64,000 nt of DNA from Isoetes taiwanensis (taxonomy: Eukaryota; Streptophyta; Lycopodiopsida; Isoetales; Isoetaceae). The notes under the pieces are model-generated. The model ran no database searches, was not told where the DNA came from, and saw nothing but the letters and a program-made list of their open reading frames with translations. Location: contig JAJEKV010000001.1 in the NCBI GenBank assembly GCA_021234155.1, forward strand, positions 15,368,245 to 15,432,244, in the 5' to 3' direction. Of this stretch, positions 1 through 10,103 are shown one piece after another. A program made the translations under genes and the position numbers. Position 1 is the stretch's first letter. Each line of letters opens with the position of its first letter.

Positions 1-240
1 GGCAATACAACTAGTATTATCACAATAAATGATTGTTGGTCCTCTTTGAGCAAATCCAAATTCCGCCATGCCTTCTTTCCCAAATAAGTTCCTTAGTCAA
101 TGTGGTCTGCCGAGTTGTACTCAGCCTTCAAAGACTAGATAAAGCAATGTCGCTTTTGCTTCTTGCACTTCCAAGCAACCGGGGCTCCACCTAATAAAAC
201 AACATACCCCGGAAGTTGATTTTCGCTTGTCTAAATCTCC
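1..240 (-). pseudogene. copia RNase H C-terminal region (partial)
   Basis: Minus-strand translation gives the typical end of a copia polyprotein: a GGAPVAWKCKKQ segment (the usual SWxSKKQ motif), SLKAEYNSA (usual STEAEY), and IYCDNTSCI (usual IYCDNQSAI) at the very start of the window. This is the RNase H domain that removes RNA from the cDNA hybrid. At least one in-frame stop interrupts it. It is continuous with the RT pseudogene that follows at higher coordinates. Confidence 0.75.
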
Positions 241-486
241 TCCCCAATCAGATCACAATAAGCCCGCAATTGTAAGATGGTTTCATTAAATACTATACCA
301 AAATGCATTGTACCTTTTAAGTATTTGAGGATCCTTTTTGCTGCAATCCAATTGTCCTTTACCAGCCCCATCATTGTATCTCCACCGAGAATATTAACGC
401 AAATGCAATGTCCGCCTAGTACAATTGGCTACATAGGACAAACAACCAATCAAACTTCAGAAGGTATTTTCTCCATTTGTTTGCTT

Positions 487-1398
487 TCAACTTACGCTTT
501 TGGACTCATATCTCCAGAGATTCCGTGGACCGGAACCATAGGAGTATATGCCATATTGCAATCTTCCATATGAAATTTCTTCAACATGTTTTGAATATGC
601 CCTTGTTGACTCAAAGCTAATATCTTGTGATTTCGCCCCTCGTAAACATCTATGCCCGTAAACCTCTTTTAACTCTCCAAGATCACTCATTTGGAATCGC
701 TTTCCTTAAGATATCTTTGCAATGATTTAGTACTTGAGTTCCCTTTGATATCATAATATTGTCATCAACATATAAAGCAATAATGCACTGCATCTCCCAT
801 TTTGAACCTATAGATATTACCATCATAATTGAGCTTCTCAAAACCTTGTTCTACAAGATATCCATCCATACATTTATACCATTCCCTAGGAGATTGTTTA
901 AGACCATAAACTGCTCTATTCAACTTCCAAATTTTTCCTTTTTCCTCTTCAAATCCAGGTGCAGGTCTTAAATAAATTTCCTCCTCTAACTTAGCATTCA
1001 AGAATGCTGTACTTACATCCATATGATGGATTTCAAGGTCACAAGCATTAGCAATAGCTAATAACATTCTCAAACTATTTATCTTTACCAATGGTGAGAA
1101 TGTTTCATCAAAATCTTCTCCTTTTTTCTACTCCTGGTTTTATTCTATAGATCCACTTACTTCCAACTATATTCTTATCAGAAGGAATATCCACTACTGT
1201 ATAAGTGTTTGTTCTTTTGAATGCTCTCATTTCTTCTTCCATAGCACATTTCCAGTTCTTTCCATTCATATCTTGAACTGCCTCCATATAATTTTGTGGA
1301 ATCTTGTTTGTTTCAAGTATCAAAATGTCAAATACAGTATTAATTTCTCCTACCTGAGATCTAAGTCTTTTTACTTTTTCCAAGTTCGGTTCTACCAT
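487..1398 (-). pseudogene. copia reverse transcriptase (RVT_2), broken
   Basis: Two minus-strand blocks form an RVT_2 domain. Block 1398-1108 contains NWKCAMEEEMRAF and VGSKWIYRIKPG. Block 1091-765 contains DVSTAFLNAKLEEEIYLR and VYGLKQSPREWY, the hallmark copia RT motifs. A weaker continuation at 690-487 begins MSDLGELKEVYG, equivalent to the conserved DLGE...LG segment. The blocks lie in different frames, and the YxDD active-site region falls in a damaged stretch near 720-770. Non-functional as read. Confidence 0.85.
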
Positions 1399-1955
1399 GA
1401 GACTCTAAATCATGTTTGGCTTCTTCCGCCAACATTTGAGCTTCGTTCGTCCCGGGTTTTCTTTTTGGTCTATCAATTTTATCCACTTCCTCTTGGTGTT
1501 CAATCTCTTGCTCAACACCCGATTCCACTTTTGGCTCAACAACAACATTACTTGGAATCATTTCGACTCACTATCGAGTCACTCAAATCTACTCCGCCCC
1601 AATCCTTGAGTTTTTTTTTTTTTTTCTTCACTTATTGACTGATTTGTTTCCTCAATACTATCTTTCCTTTCACTTTCACATGGATCTTCAAGATAATCTT
1701 AGGAATTTTCCTATAAAATTCGTTTTTCATTGAAGACCACATCTCTACTTACTATAATTTTTCTTCTAGCAGTGGTCATATAATCTGAATGCTTTTGAGT
1801 TAGAATCATACCCTACTAGATAAGATATGTATGCTCTATCATCCAACTTTTTCCTCGGTTCTTCTTCAGAACATGTACAAAGCATAAACACCCATATGCT
1901 TTTAATCTATCATAAGAAGGTGACTTACCGCACCAAAGCATTTCGAATTGCACCT

Positions 1956-2547
1956 TTAATACTTGATGAAGGTAACAAGTTTTGAATGTAGACAACCGCC
2001 TTCACAAATTTCATCCCATAAATAATTTGGTAAACCGTAATACTTCAACATGGATCTCACAAAGATCAAGCAAGGTTCTATTTTTCCTTTCTCTGCAACT
2101 CCATTTTGTTGTGGTGAGTATCGCATGTCAATTGCCTCTTGATTCCCCTCACACACAAAAAAAAAGCTTTAAATTCATCGAGATATATTCACCTCCCCCG
2201 TCTCCCGACCTTATGCACTTTATCTTTCTTCCACTTTCTAGCTCGGTTTCAGCAAGAAATAACTTCAAAGCATCACTAGCTTGGTCTTTTGTTTTCAAAA
2301 TATAACACTTAGTTTTTCTCAATGAAATCATCAATAAAAGCTCATGAAATATTTATGCCCACTCAAACTAGTAACATTTATAGGACCACATAAATCAGTA
2401 TGTACCAAATCCAAAATGCCCTTTGCTCTTTTGTGTGACCTTTTAAATGGCAATCTTGATTGCTTTCCAAGTTGGCAGCCTCCACATAAAAACTTTTTTC
2501 ATTTTGTACCTTGGCGGATATTAATCCCTTTTCCCCAAGCCTTTTAA
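1956..2547 (-). pseudogene. copia integrase, broken
   Basis: Minus strand 2547-2344 reads FLCGGCQLGKQSRLPF followed by VHTDLCGPI and SGHKYFMSFIDDF, the zinc-binding end and first catalytic Asp region of a copia integrase. 2334-2149 contains IRSGDGGGEYIS, the second catalytic Asp motif (usually RSDxGGEF). 2156-1956 contains RYSPQQNGVAE, holding the catalytic Glu. Frames change between the blocks. It sits between the pre-integrase region and RT, as expected for copia. Confidence 0.85.
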
Positions 2548-2637
2548 TTATTGCAAAGATTTACATGACATAACTGTTATGCCATACTTTCACATCTGAA
2601 TATTCCACAAGATTAATTTCATGAAGATGCTCCATAT

Positions 2638-3000
2638 TCAATCCAAAAGATTACCAACTCTTTTGCCAATAAACTTTAATTCACCATTAAGAAACACTTT
2701 ACAATGGATCTGTTCAAACAAGACTTTATATCCCAAATCCACCAAATGGCATACTGGATATGAGATTTCTAACAAGACTGGCACACACAAAACATCTCTC
2801 AATTTTACAATTTTGCCATTTAAGTCAAACAACTCTAAAACTCCAAAGATCTTCTATTTTCTTCAAACCCCCATCACCAAGTTGCACATGTCCTTCTTTC
2901 TTTTCCCACCTTAAGCATATGCAAATCACACATCACACTTTTTTTTCGCTCCCCGATCTATAACAACAAATTTGTTATTGCTTTTCTTGGAAACTCTAAA
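2638..3000 (-). pseudogene. copia protease and GAG-pre-integrase region, broken
   Basis: 2832-2638 on the minus strand reads GKIVKLRDVLCVPVL followed by NLLD, matching the strand after the protease active site (LxxVLYVP) and entry to the pre-integrase domain. Just upstream at about 2970-2945 is FVVIDRGA, the position of the protease D-S/T-G motif with Arg in place of Ser/Thr. A stop follows shortly after, so the protease is dead as read. Confidence 0.65.
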
Positions 3001-3149
3001 ACATTGCAAGTTAAATTCTTCCTTACCTCCAAGGTGTCATCCTCAAGTTCACCTTCACTACTATCTTGTTTTTCTACCACATTAATACTTGAGCCTTCTT
3101 TGAATTTTCCCTTGCCCCCCCACCTCTATAAGTTCCGTAAAATCTCCCT

Positions 3150-4023
3150 TGACCTCTTCCCTTTTTAGGGCTTGGGCAATCGGAAGCAAAATGACCTTTG
3201 CCTTCACAATTGAAACATCTAAATTCCTTCTCACTATTGTTTGGACACTCACTCTTTAGGTGACCAAATTGATTACATGCATAACAAGGTCATACTTTTT
3301 CCTCTTGAAAAACCACCTCTTTTAGTCTTACCCGCATACAAGATCTCTCGGGACCGATGAGCTTCCTCCCGAGTAATAGTAGATTGTTCAAATTAAGTAG
3401 GCGTATCATTCTGATAGCATGCTCCTTGAAGTGGCTACATTTCGAAAGTAAAGTTGCCAAGTGACTATTATGAGATACTTGCTCTTGCCAAAGCTAGTAT
3501 TTGATAATGTTTCATTCAAGATATTTCCAGCTCCCTCAAGATCTCGCAATAATGGAATCAAATCTCTCCAAAAAAGTCGGTCAAGTTATCTTTTCTCAAA
3601 CAATTTCATCTTCCTTAACTGTTTTTCTAGCACATCTATTTGTGAAGAACTTTTTTGTTCATAGTGCTTTATCAAATAATCCCACATTTCCTTAGGCTTC
3701 ATGCCTCGAAGCTTCAGTTTTAAGGCAGTGCCTACCTTACACATGATTATGGCCTGGGCCTCCATAATCTTAGCTTCATCTTCTGCTCCAGAACTCAGAG
3801 AAGTTGCCCTTCCAGTAGACACACCTTCACCTGAAGTTCCCCCTGCACCAGATTGAGCATTACTACTACTAGCAGCAGGACTTGAATCACCTGAGCTAGT
3901 TGCACCCCTTACTGGACTACCATCAAACAAATACCACAATTTTTCAAACTCCAGTAAAGCTCTAATACTCTCCTTCCAGATTTGAAATCCTCCATCTCCT
4001 TTAAAAACTTCAATAGAGTTCAA
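3150..4023 (-). pseudogene. copia gag with two CCHC zinc knuckles
   Basis: The gag start at 4023 reads MNSIEVFKGDGGFQIWKES, a UBN2/Retrotran_gag-type capsid start with the conserved W. The ORF continues with a Ser/Gly-rich insertion and then MKPKEMWDYLIKHYEQKS to about 3586. After frame breaks, two nucleocapsid knuckles follow: CYACNQFGHLKSEC near 3285-3240 and CFNCEGKGHFASDC near 3225-3165. They mediate RNA packaging in this family. The Ser-rich insertion is unusual for a copia capsid and may be lineage-specific. Confidence 0.8.
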
Positions 4024-4073
4024 TAGATTTGCCCCGGACCGTTGTCATTATCACGCGAGTATAGATTTAGTTA

Positions 4074-4084
4074 GCTCGATACCA
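4074..4084 (-). other. primer-binding site, initiator Met tRNA (copia)
   Basis: The minus strand reads TGGTATCGAGC one base inside the LTR. This is the standard plant iMet primer site TGGTATCAGAGC lacking one base of the CAG. The same loss is seen at two of the three gypsy primer sites in this window (15910 and 25737). Confidence 0.75.
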
Positions 4085-4085
4085 A

Positions 4086-4621
4086 TGTTAGAATCGAGCT
4101 TGGGATTCAACCAAGTATGCCAAGACTCGCCTCCTTCAAACCCCTCCCCACCTATATTTGCATACACGCACTCAGACCGCACTTTTCGGCCACATATTTT
4201 CTATGACAATCAGTCATATATATATTTTTCTCATCAACCTTGATATATCCACTTGTCAAATCGTGCATGCCCTTCATATATAGAAAGTTTTTCAACTTGC
4301 CTAAATAATAGGATGCCCCTGCCGTCCTTATCTTCCAAATTGCCGTTGACTTTGACCCATTGACCAGTCAACCCAAAACCCTAAGTGGCGGGCAGGGGGT
4401 GTCTGTGTGTTTCTAGCGAGCCCAGCAACACCCGGGTAGGGTGTGCCCGCCACCTTTGACTTTGACTTTGACTTTGACCTACTGCCACTGCTTCTCATAG
4501 GTCTCCCCCATTCAACTGCTTAACTTTGAATAACATGACACCATTTAACAACTCTAATCTACTGCCACTGCTTCTCATAGATTAGAATATCACATGACAC
4601 ATAATTTTGTCATTTCCAACA
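4086..4621 (-). repeat. copia 5' LTR
   Basis: The inner edge is fixed by the primer site: + strand TGTTAGAATCGAGC begins at 4086. The outer edge is placed at CCAACA ending 4621, giving TGTTGG/CTAACA ends and a 536-bp LTR. Kinase-like coding sequence resumes exactly there, which supports the edge. A TTTGAC microsatellite lies at about 4455-4481. An alternative outer end, ATTCTAACA at 4907-4915, matches the inverted repeat slightly better but would overlap apparent coding sequence. Confidence 0.55.
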
Positions 4622-4680
4622 TACTTTACAAGGGAAAACTTCTAGATGGTACCCTTCTTGTTGTCAAGTGTGCTAAAAAG
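4621..4680 (+). pseudogene. receptor-like kinase exon fragment (glycine-loop/VK lysine region)
   Basis: Twenty codons in frame read LYKGKLLDGTLLVVKCAKK and end at a GT donor (4681). This matches kinase subdomains I-II of plant receptor-like kinases: YKG-L-DGT followed by VVK with the ATP-binding Lys. The copia LTR cuts it on the 5' side. No catalytic loop is visible downstream; 4681-4811 looks like intron. It is best read as a host gene destroyed by the copia insertion, with a modest chance that this short match is fortuitous. Confidence 0.45.
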
Positions 4681-4811
4681 GTTTTTTTCTTTTCTCTTTT
4701 CTTCTTATTCATAATTGTTTAAATGCTATGATTAAGGACATTATTTCTTTTGTTAACTCTACTTATTATACGCGCACAACATATCAGGCACTAAATGTTT
4801 TCCATTCTAAA

Positions 4812-5003
4812 TGAAAGTATGAAACATACTATTGTGCCACCATTAGGCCCTTATGCCTGGTAACATGCAGCTCACATGGCATACAGGGCAATCAAGATGC
4901 TGCCTCATTCTAACATTTCTTCAGCAGGATGTTATGTTCTTCAATATGGAGCTGTGATAAAGGGTTATCGCCTCCTTGACTTCTCTGATCAGTTTGTGAG
5001 ATA
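4812..5003 (+). pseudogene. unrecognised coding-like fragment cut by the CACTA element
   Basis: One frame runs from 4812 to the CACTA terminus with a single stop at 4859: MKHTIVPPLGPYAW, then HMAYRAIKMLPH and YVLQYGAVIKGYRLLDFS. Codon texture looks like real protein, but I do not recognise a family. It may be a further exon of the kinase-like gene at 4621-4680 or a separate captured fragment. Confidence 0.3.
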
Positions 5004-5013
5004 CACTACAAGA

Positions 5014-5180
5014 GGATAGGGGGTATAGTGTCAACCTTTGTGACAAGTTATAAGTGTAGTGACAATATTGTGTCAACTGCTACTATCTTGACACAAATTG
5101 CTTGCGTTGTGTCAAATTTGTGTCTAGTGCATAGTGTCAAATATGTCGTCCAATGCAATGACATCCTTTTGTCAACTTTT
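5014..5180. repeat. CACTA subterminal TGTCAA repeats
   Basis: Short motifs TGTCAA, TGTGACAA and TTGACAC recur in both orientations with 10-35 bp spacing. In CACTA elements such arrays are the binding sites for the accessory transposase protein. Confidence 0.6.
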
Positions 5181-6061
5181 TATCACAATTTAAGTGGGCT
5201 ATTGCAACAACTTTTGAACAATATTATAACTAAGATGTAACTACCTCTTCTTATGGCTTGTAACAAAATGGTATCTGAATTTTTATCTAATATTTCAACC
5301 GAATTGTGAGGAGCACTTGTCCAATTTAAGTGGGTTGTTGCAACAATTTTTAAACAATAGTATAACTAAGTTGCTACAACATTTTCTTAAGACTTATAAC
5401 AGAATGCCATCACATTTTATATCTAGTAATTCAAGAAAATTGTGTTGTGTATCCATACATAAGATATAGTATTGCACCAAGGGATATTACTTGGTATGAT
5501 TTGGATACCCGAGAACTAGTTGGATGAAGAGGAATAGTAATTGGTGAAGAGTTAGCAATATGGACAAAGGAGCAAACCTATCAGAACGACAAGACTCATC
5601 AAATACGAGATACTTGTAATGTACATAACATATAATACAATCAAACTCCAGGAACTAGAGTTAAATGATGAATAAATGAATTCATAGAATTCAAAAAGGT
5701 GAAAAAATGCTACTTCAATCTAGACTGCTCTTGTAGGCTGCATCTCGACTAATACTTGTCTCTGTTCTCAACGGATGCAATCAGAAAGCGATGCTTCCCT
5801 TGAAGAACGATCTTGAAGGACGAGTGTGGCAAGAAGAGGGGCCTGTAGCTTCTCAAAATCTACAAGGCATTATAGTTCAATAATTTAGAGATGACAAATC
5901 TGAAAAGAGAACACTCAAGATCAAATAAACTAAACCATAATAGTAATAGCAATAAGATTACAAAGTTGATTATTCATGTGTGAACACATCAACTTGTTCG
6001 CCAAAATATCATCTATCTCATCGTCATCTAGATATAAACAAAGAGCCAAACCTCTAATTGC
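5181..6061. repeat. CACTA non-coding internal region with a direct repeat
   Basis: No ORF is supported here. A roughly 50-bp segment (AATTTAAGTGGGCTATTGCA onward) at about 5188-5240 recurs at about 5318-5370 as AATTTAAGTGGGTTGTTGCA, a diverged direct repeat. The rest is AT-rich. Confidence 0.45.
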
Positions 6062-9000
6062 CTAAGAATGATCATGTGCATGTCCAACAATTTCTTCATC
6101 TTCGATATAATCCTCATCATGGCCACGAACATGGATTGGCGAATTAAATGGAGATCGGAGCACATAATTCACTTCTTCAGCTTGCTTCCTCTGTGAAAGT
6201 GCCAATGGCGATTCTATAGAAACATGCTCATCTGTATCATCCTCAGGCAAATCACCTTCGAGATAACCTTCTCCCAAATATGCATTCTTCTCTTCAATAG
6301 CTTCTCCTTCTTCTCCTTCTCCTTCTCCTTCTCCTTCTCCTTCTCCTTCTGCTTCTGCTTCTGCTTCTCCTCCTCCTTCTCCTGCTCCCCCTCCTCCTTC
6401 ATCATGCAATAATGTGCCATCGACATTATTAGTGATGTCAAGAAGACCACCACCATCAGCAACATCATGATGTCGGCTTCTGGATAAAGCAATTATCGTC
6501 CGAGCTCTTGGTTGACAACGTACGACAATCCACCAGTTTGTGTCATTAGGATTCTCATGGATAAATATCTGCTCAACCTGACTTGGAAACACGAAAGGTT
6601 CTTTCATTTCAGCCAATACCTTTGAAGAATCCACTTCTGGAAATCCGGATGGATGAGTCCTAACTGTTTTGCCACGACCTCTATATACAACTTTGAACCA
6701 TTGTGCCTTCAAGACATTTACATGAAAGCTACGATAATCCAACTCGATAATGTCTGTCAGGATTCCCACATAATCCAGATTACTCTCCAGAAGGTTGCGA
6801 TCCCTGTTACTGGATTGACTTTTCTGTTCAAATTCTGCACTGATCCCTGAATCAAATGTAACTCTACACTTATCAACGTTGTTGATGCAAAAATGCTGGC
6901 CGTATGCCCACATATAATATAAAGAGAATGAAACTTAGGACCAAAGGTTTATAGTTTTATACCTTCTTGCTACAACCAAGGGCAAGCTCGTAATCATCAT
7001 CTGGAATATCTTGGCCACAATCTTTAGCTTCGTCCATACGAGCCAACAACCATGCATTATCCATAACATCTGAAAAACTAAATTGTCCCATTGATCGGCC
7101 TGTCGGCCTTCTACATGCATCCTCCTTCGCGATTTCATACAAGTCTCTCCATGGTTGCAAACTTGCAGTATTATTAAGGACAAATGTGCTTATAGCATTA
7201 AGCATGTCATCACCCAAACTTCGTTCTACTCCATTACCTTGTAATACTTCTGCCGTAATCTCTTTGGGTTCTTCATTTTCCCATAATTTAGGACCACCTG
7301 GATGGCATGCAGAATGGCCCTCTGGCAAATATTTTTTATGCCCCAAATATATTTGTTTTTTCAGATATTTTGACCTATAAGAAGTCAAGCTAGTCCCACA
7401 AGATGGGCATCCAACATGCACCACTTGTTTGTAGACCTGCAATGAGAGTGCAAGGTAAAGTATTAAAATAATAATTGAACTCTGATACTTTTGCACTCTT
7501 ACTATATCATACCTGAAGCTTCAGAAAAACCTGGATAATCATGAAGAGTAAAGCATAACATCCCATGGAATATAAAGTCATGTGGAGGTTTAGAAATGTC
7601 ATACATATGCACTCCCTTCCACAAGATCTCAAGTTCTTCTACTAAAGGTTCTAAGTATACATCCATATTTTATCACTTTGTACTATCCTGTAATAACCCA
7701 TTTTATGCTTTATATAAAGTAAAAATAAACTCATATACAACATACATACCTGGAATGATCAAAGTCAGCATGATGTGACCAGGCTTTGTGGCCATCCATG
7801 GTGGGATATTATAATTCACAATTGCCACAGGCCACACGCTATGTGAGGATGATCTACTCCCCCATGGGCAAACACCATCAATCCCTAGCCCAAGTCTAAC
7901 GTTGCGAGGTTCTGATGCAAATATAGGCCACTTCTCTTCTATATATTTCCACAAAGCCCCATCAGCAGGTATTCTCATTTTTCCATCGATTACTTTCTGA
8001 TGCCTTACATGATAATCCATGAAATGCGCTAGGGTTGGCGATCAAACGTTATATGACGAAGGCGAGGAATTATAGGCATGTGGCGTAACACCTTTCTTGC
8101 CACCTTGGTCTTCCTATCTTCTTCATAACGTGCTTCTTTACATATTGGACATGCATCATGGTTTGCATAGTCTTTGCGAAATAAGATACAATCATTGACA
8201 CATGCATGCACGATGTTATATTCCAGTCCTAAGGATCGTAATAGCTCTCTAGCTTCCCGCCTAGATTTTGGAAGACAATGGCCGTCGGGTAATATCTTAT
8301 CAAGCAAACTATAAAAACATCAAGTAAGCATATTTGTATATGAACCCCCCACCCACACTGAAACAAAAGAATGAATTGCATGTATGTACCTGAAAAGTTC
8401 GGACACACTACTGTTGCTCCAACCAACTTTGTGTTGGAGATTTAGAATAAGTATACATGTGGCAAGGCGAGATATACGGGCATTTGGAAACAATGGCGTA
8501 CTTGCCTCATTATGTAGGTATGTTGCCTTATCATCAATGCATGGTTCATCATCTACTTCATTAGCACCATCATTGTTTTCACGACTATTGGCTTCTTGGC
8601 TTGTTGGGAAAAAATTTGTGATCATATCATGAATTGCCTCCTCACCAACAAAAGTACTTTGCATGCTAGACTCTTCACTAGGTGACTATATGGCCACATA
8701 AAGATGTATAAGAAGTGAATAGAAATGGAAGAATGAAGATACACAATACATGTTACAAGTGACGAAGAAATTTAGCATTTTTCTTCTATTTGGAACAAAT
8801 AAAAACAAAAATGATACCCTCACAGTATTTGCATCATGTTCGAGGTTATTTTCTTCATCAAGTTGCCTAGGCCGACTACGACATAATCCATACTTTGCTT
8901 CATGATCCAATCGAACGCGATATGAACGGCTTGTCTTGCCATTACACTTGTTGCACCAACAAGTGCCTCGACGAAGGTAGAGAACTTCCGTCGGATCTCT

Positions 9001-9150
9001 CCTAGCCCTTTTCCTATACCTTCGTCGGGAGGAGGATGATGAATTTGATGAAGAAGAGGTTGAAGAAGATGATTTGGCTACCTGACGTGGCAAACAATCG
9101 TTTCCACTATTGTAGCTACTAGTCCCAGAGCTCGACATTTCATTTGACAT
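6062..9150 (-). pseudogene. CACTA tnp2-type transposase, spliced, decayed
   Basis: Minus-strand exons with consensus splice sites: 9150-8824 (Ser/Arg-rich N terminus), 8689-8392, 8309-7750, about 7687-7513, 7436-6957 and 6913-6062. Exon 3 carries the tnp2 signature (LGLEYNIVHACVNDC, CPICKEARY, PRLRHITF), then RIPADGALWKYIEEKWPIFA and LGIDGVCPWG plus WPVAIVNYNIPPW. Exon 4 has MDVYLEPLVEELEILWKG. The last exon is a DUF4216 domain (YVGILTDIIELDY, KAQWFKVVY) with an acidic EGEGEG tract. The DUF4218 region expected between tnp2 and DUF4216 is largely missing, and the exon 3/4 join is out of frame. The transposase would cut the TIR ends; this copy is probably inactive. Confidence 0.8.
6299..6375. 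repeat. CTTCTC microsatellite inside transposase last exon
   Basis: Repeats of CTTCTC and CTTCTG (minus GAGAAG, CAGAAG) encode an alternating Glu-Gly then Glu-Ala tract in the DUF4216 exon. Length variation here would keep frame because the unit is 6 bp. Confidence 0.7.
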
Positions 9151-9349
9151 TTGTAAATGGATCTAGTACACAAAAACTATGGTAAGAATATTGCTTAGAA
9201 AAAAAAATCAAGTAAAAGAACAACATTTCAATGGATATTTAGAAATGAATCTAGTGATACAAGCCCATATTCATATGAAAAACATTTTATTTCATTTGAA
9301 AATAAAAATGCAACATTTCATTTTACATTTGAAAATGGGATCCAGTGAC

Positions 9350-9522
9350 ACAAGTCCCATGGTCACATTTCATTTGGAATGACTGAAATGAATAATGTAA
9401 TATTGCCCCAAACAACCCCAAAGCATTGTTCATGGTACAAGTCCCATGGTCACATTTCATTTAGAATGACGAAATGAATAATGTAATATTGCCCCAAACA
9501 ACCCCAAAGCATTGTTCATGGT
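9350..9522. repeat. 87-bp tandem duplication
   Basis: Copy 1 (9350-9436) and copy 2 (9437-9522) start ACAAGTCCCATGGTCACATT and end GCATTGTTCATGGT. They differ at one substitution and at GACTGAAATG versus GACGAAATG, a CTG-to-CG change. Confidence 0.85.
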
Positions 9523-9857
9523 AAAATCGATAGTAAAAAGTAACATTTTTGGGTTACATTTTGGTAAACATTGGGTAAACATATTGCCCCCAAAGAAAGT
9601 AAAAAACAACAGGGAAAAAAAAAAAAGAAAAAAAAGGTGCGACATCATAGTGATCATACCAACGTTTGGCGCCAGTCCGATCCTGATGGCCAAATCTTGC
9701 CATTGCCCTCGAGTTCCTATATCTCTGATGCCCTCGATCTTCAATGTCCCTGCTCCAGTGCTCCTCTCAATCTCGCCGGTTCTTGTAACAAGTAAATATC
9801 ACTACGTTTTTCTTATTCCTAACTTCTCGGAGGTATTTCCACTTTGGGATTTCACCG

Positions 9858-10103
9858 TTGTTTTTCTGTATTCTAGTGTATGCAAATGGACCTGACAAAG
9901 TCAAAGGCTTAGCCACAGAGGCGTCCAATGCAGATAGGTTGTCCACGTTTCTTGCCAATGTTCCACAAGATGTATTAAGCGTGTTGATGACGGAGTTGGA
10001 AGATCGAGTACGAAGAACTCAAGAAGGGGATGATTCAAATGCAAAGACATCAAAAAATGAAGAGAGGAATATTGAAAAGAAACAGAAGCAGAAAGAGAGG
10101 TGA
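9858..10103 (+). other. hypothetical short ORF, 81 codons
   Basis: The reading frame contains RLSTFLANVPQDVLSVLMTE followed by a Lys/Glu-rich tail ending KQKQKER. It has coding-like composition and could be the last exon of a gene or of the adjoining CACTA element. No family recognised and no upstream exon identified. Confidence 0.25.

Larger units (their letters stand above)
1..4621 (-). mobile_element. Ty1/copia LTR retrotransposon, 3' end outside window
   Basis: Read on the minus strand, the order is LTR (4621-4086), Met-tRNA primer site, gag with two zinc knuckles, protease, pre-integrase region, integrase, reverse transcriptase and RNase H. Integrase before RT is the diagnostic Ty1/copia order. 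Every domain has stops or frame changes, so the copy is decayed. The polypurine tract and 3' LTR would lie before base 1. Confidence 0.9.
5004..9150 (-). mobile_element. CACTA (En/Spm) transposon, one terminus seen
   Basis: The left terminus is CACTACAAGA at 5004-5013, the canonical CACTA inverted repeat, preceded by ATA (5001-5003) as a candidate 3-bp target duplication. A TGTCAA/TTGACA motif recurs at least six times in 5029-5180, as expected for subterminal transposase-binding sites. A tnp2-type transposase follows on the minus strand. I could not find the matching TCTTGTAGTG end downstream, so the right boundary given is only the transposase start; the element may extend further. Confidence 0.8.

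Noticed and set aside
4455-4481. TTTGAC tandem repeat as a regulatory array (W-box core TTGAC)
   Set aside because: A simple microsatellite of about four units inside a copia LTR; the W-box resemblance follows from the repeat unit.
4907-4915. ATTCTAACA as the outer end of the copia LTR
   Set aside because: Matches the inverted repeat but would place the edge inside a coding-like frame and beyond the kinase-like exon; 4621 preferred.
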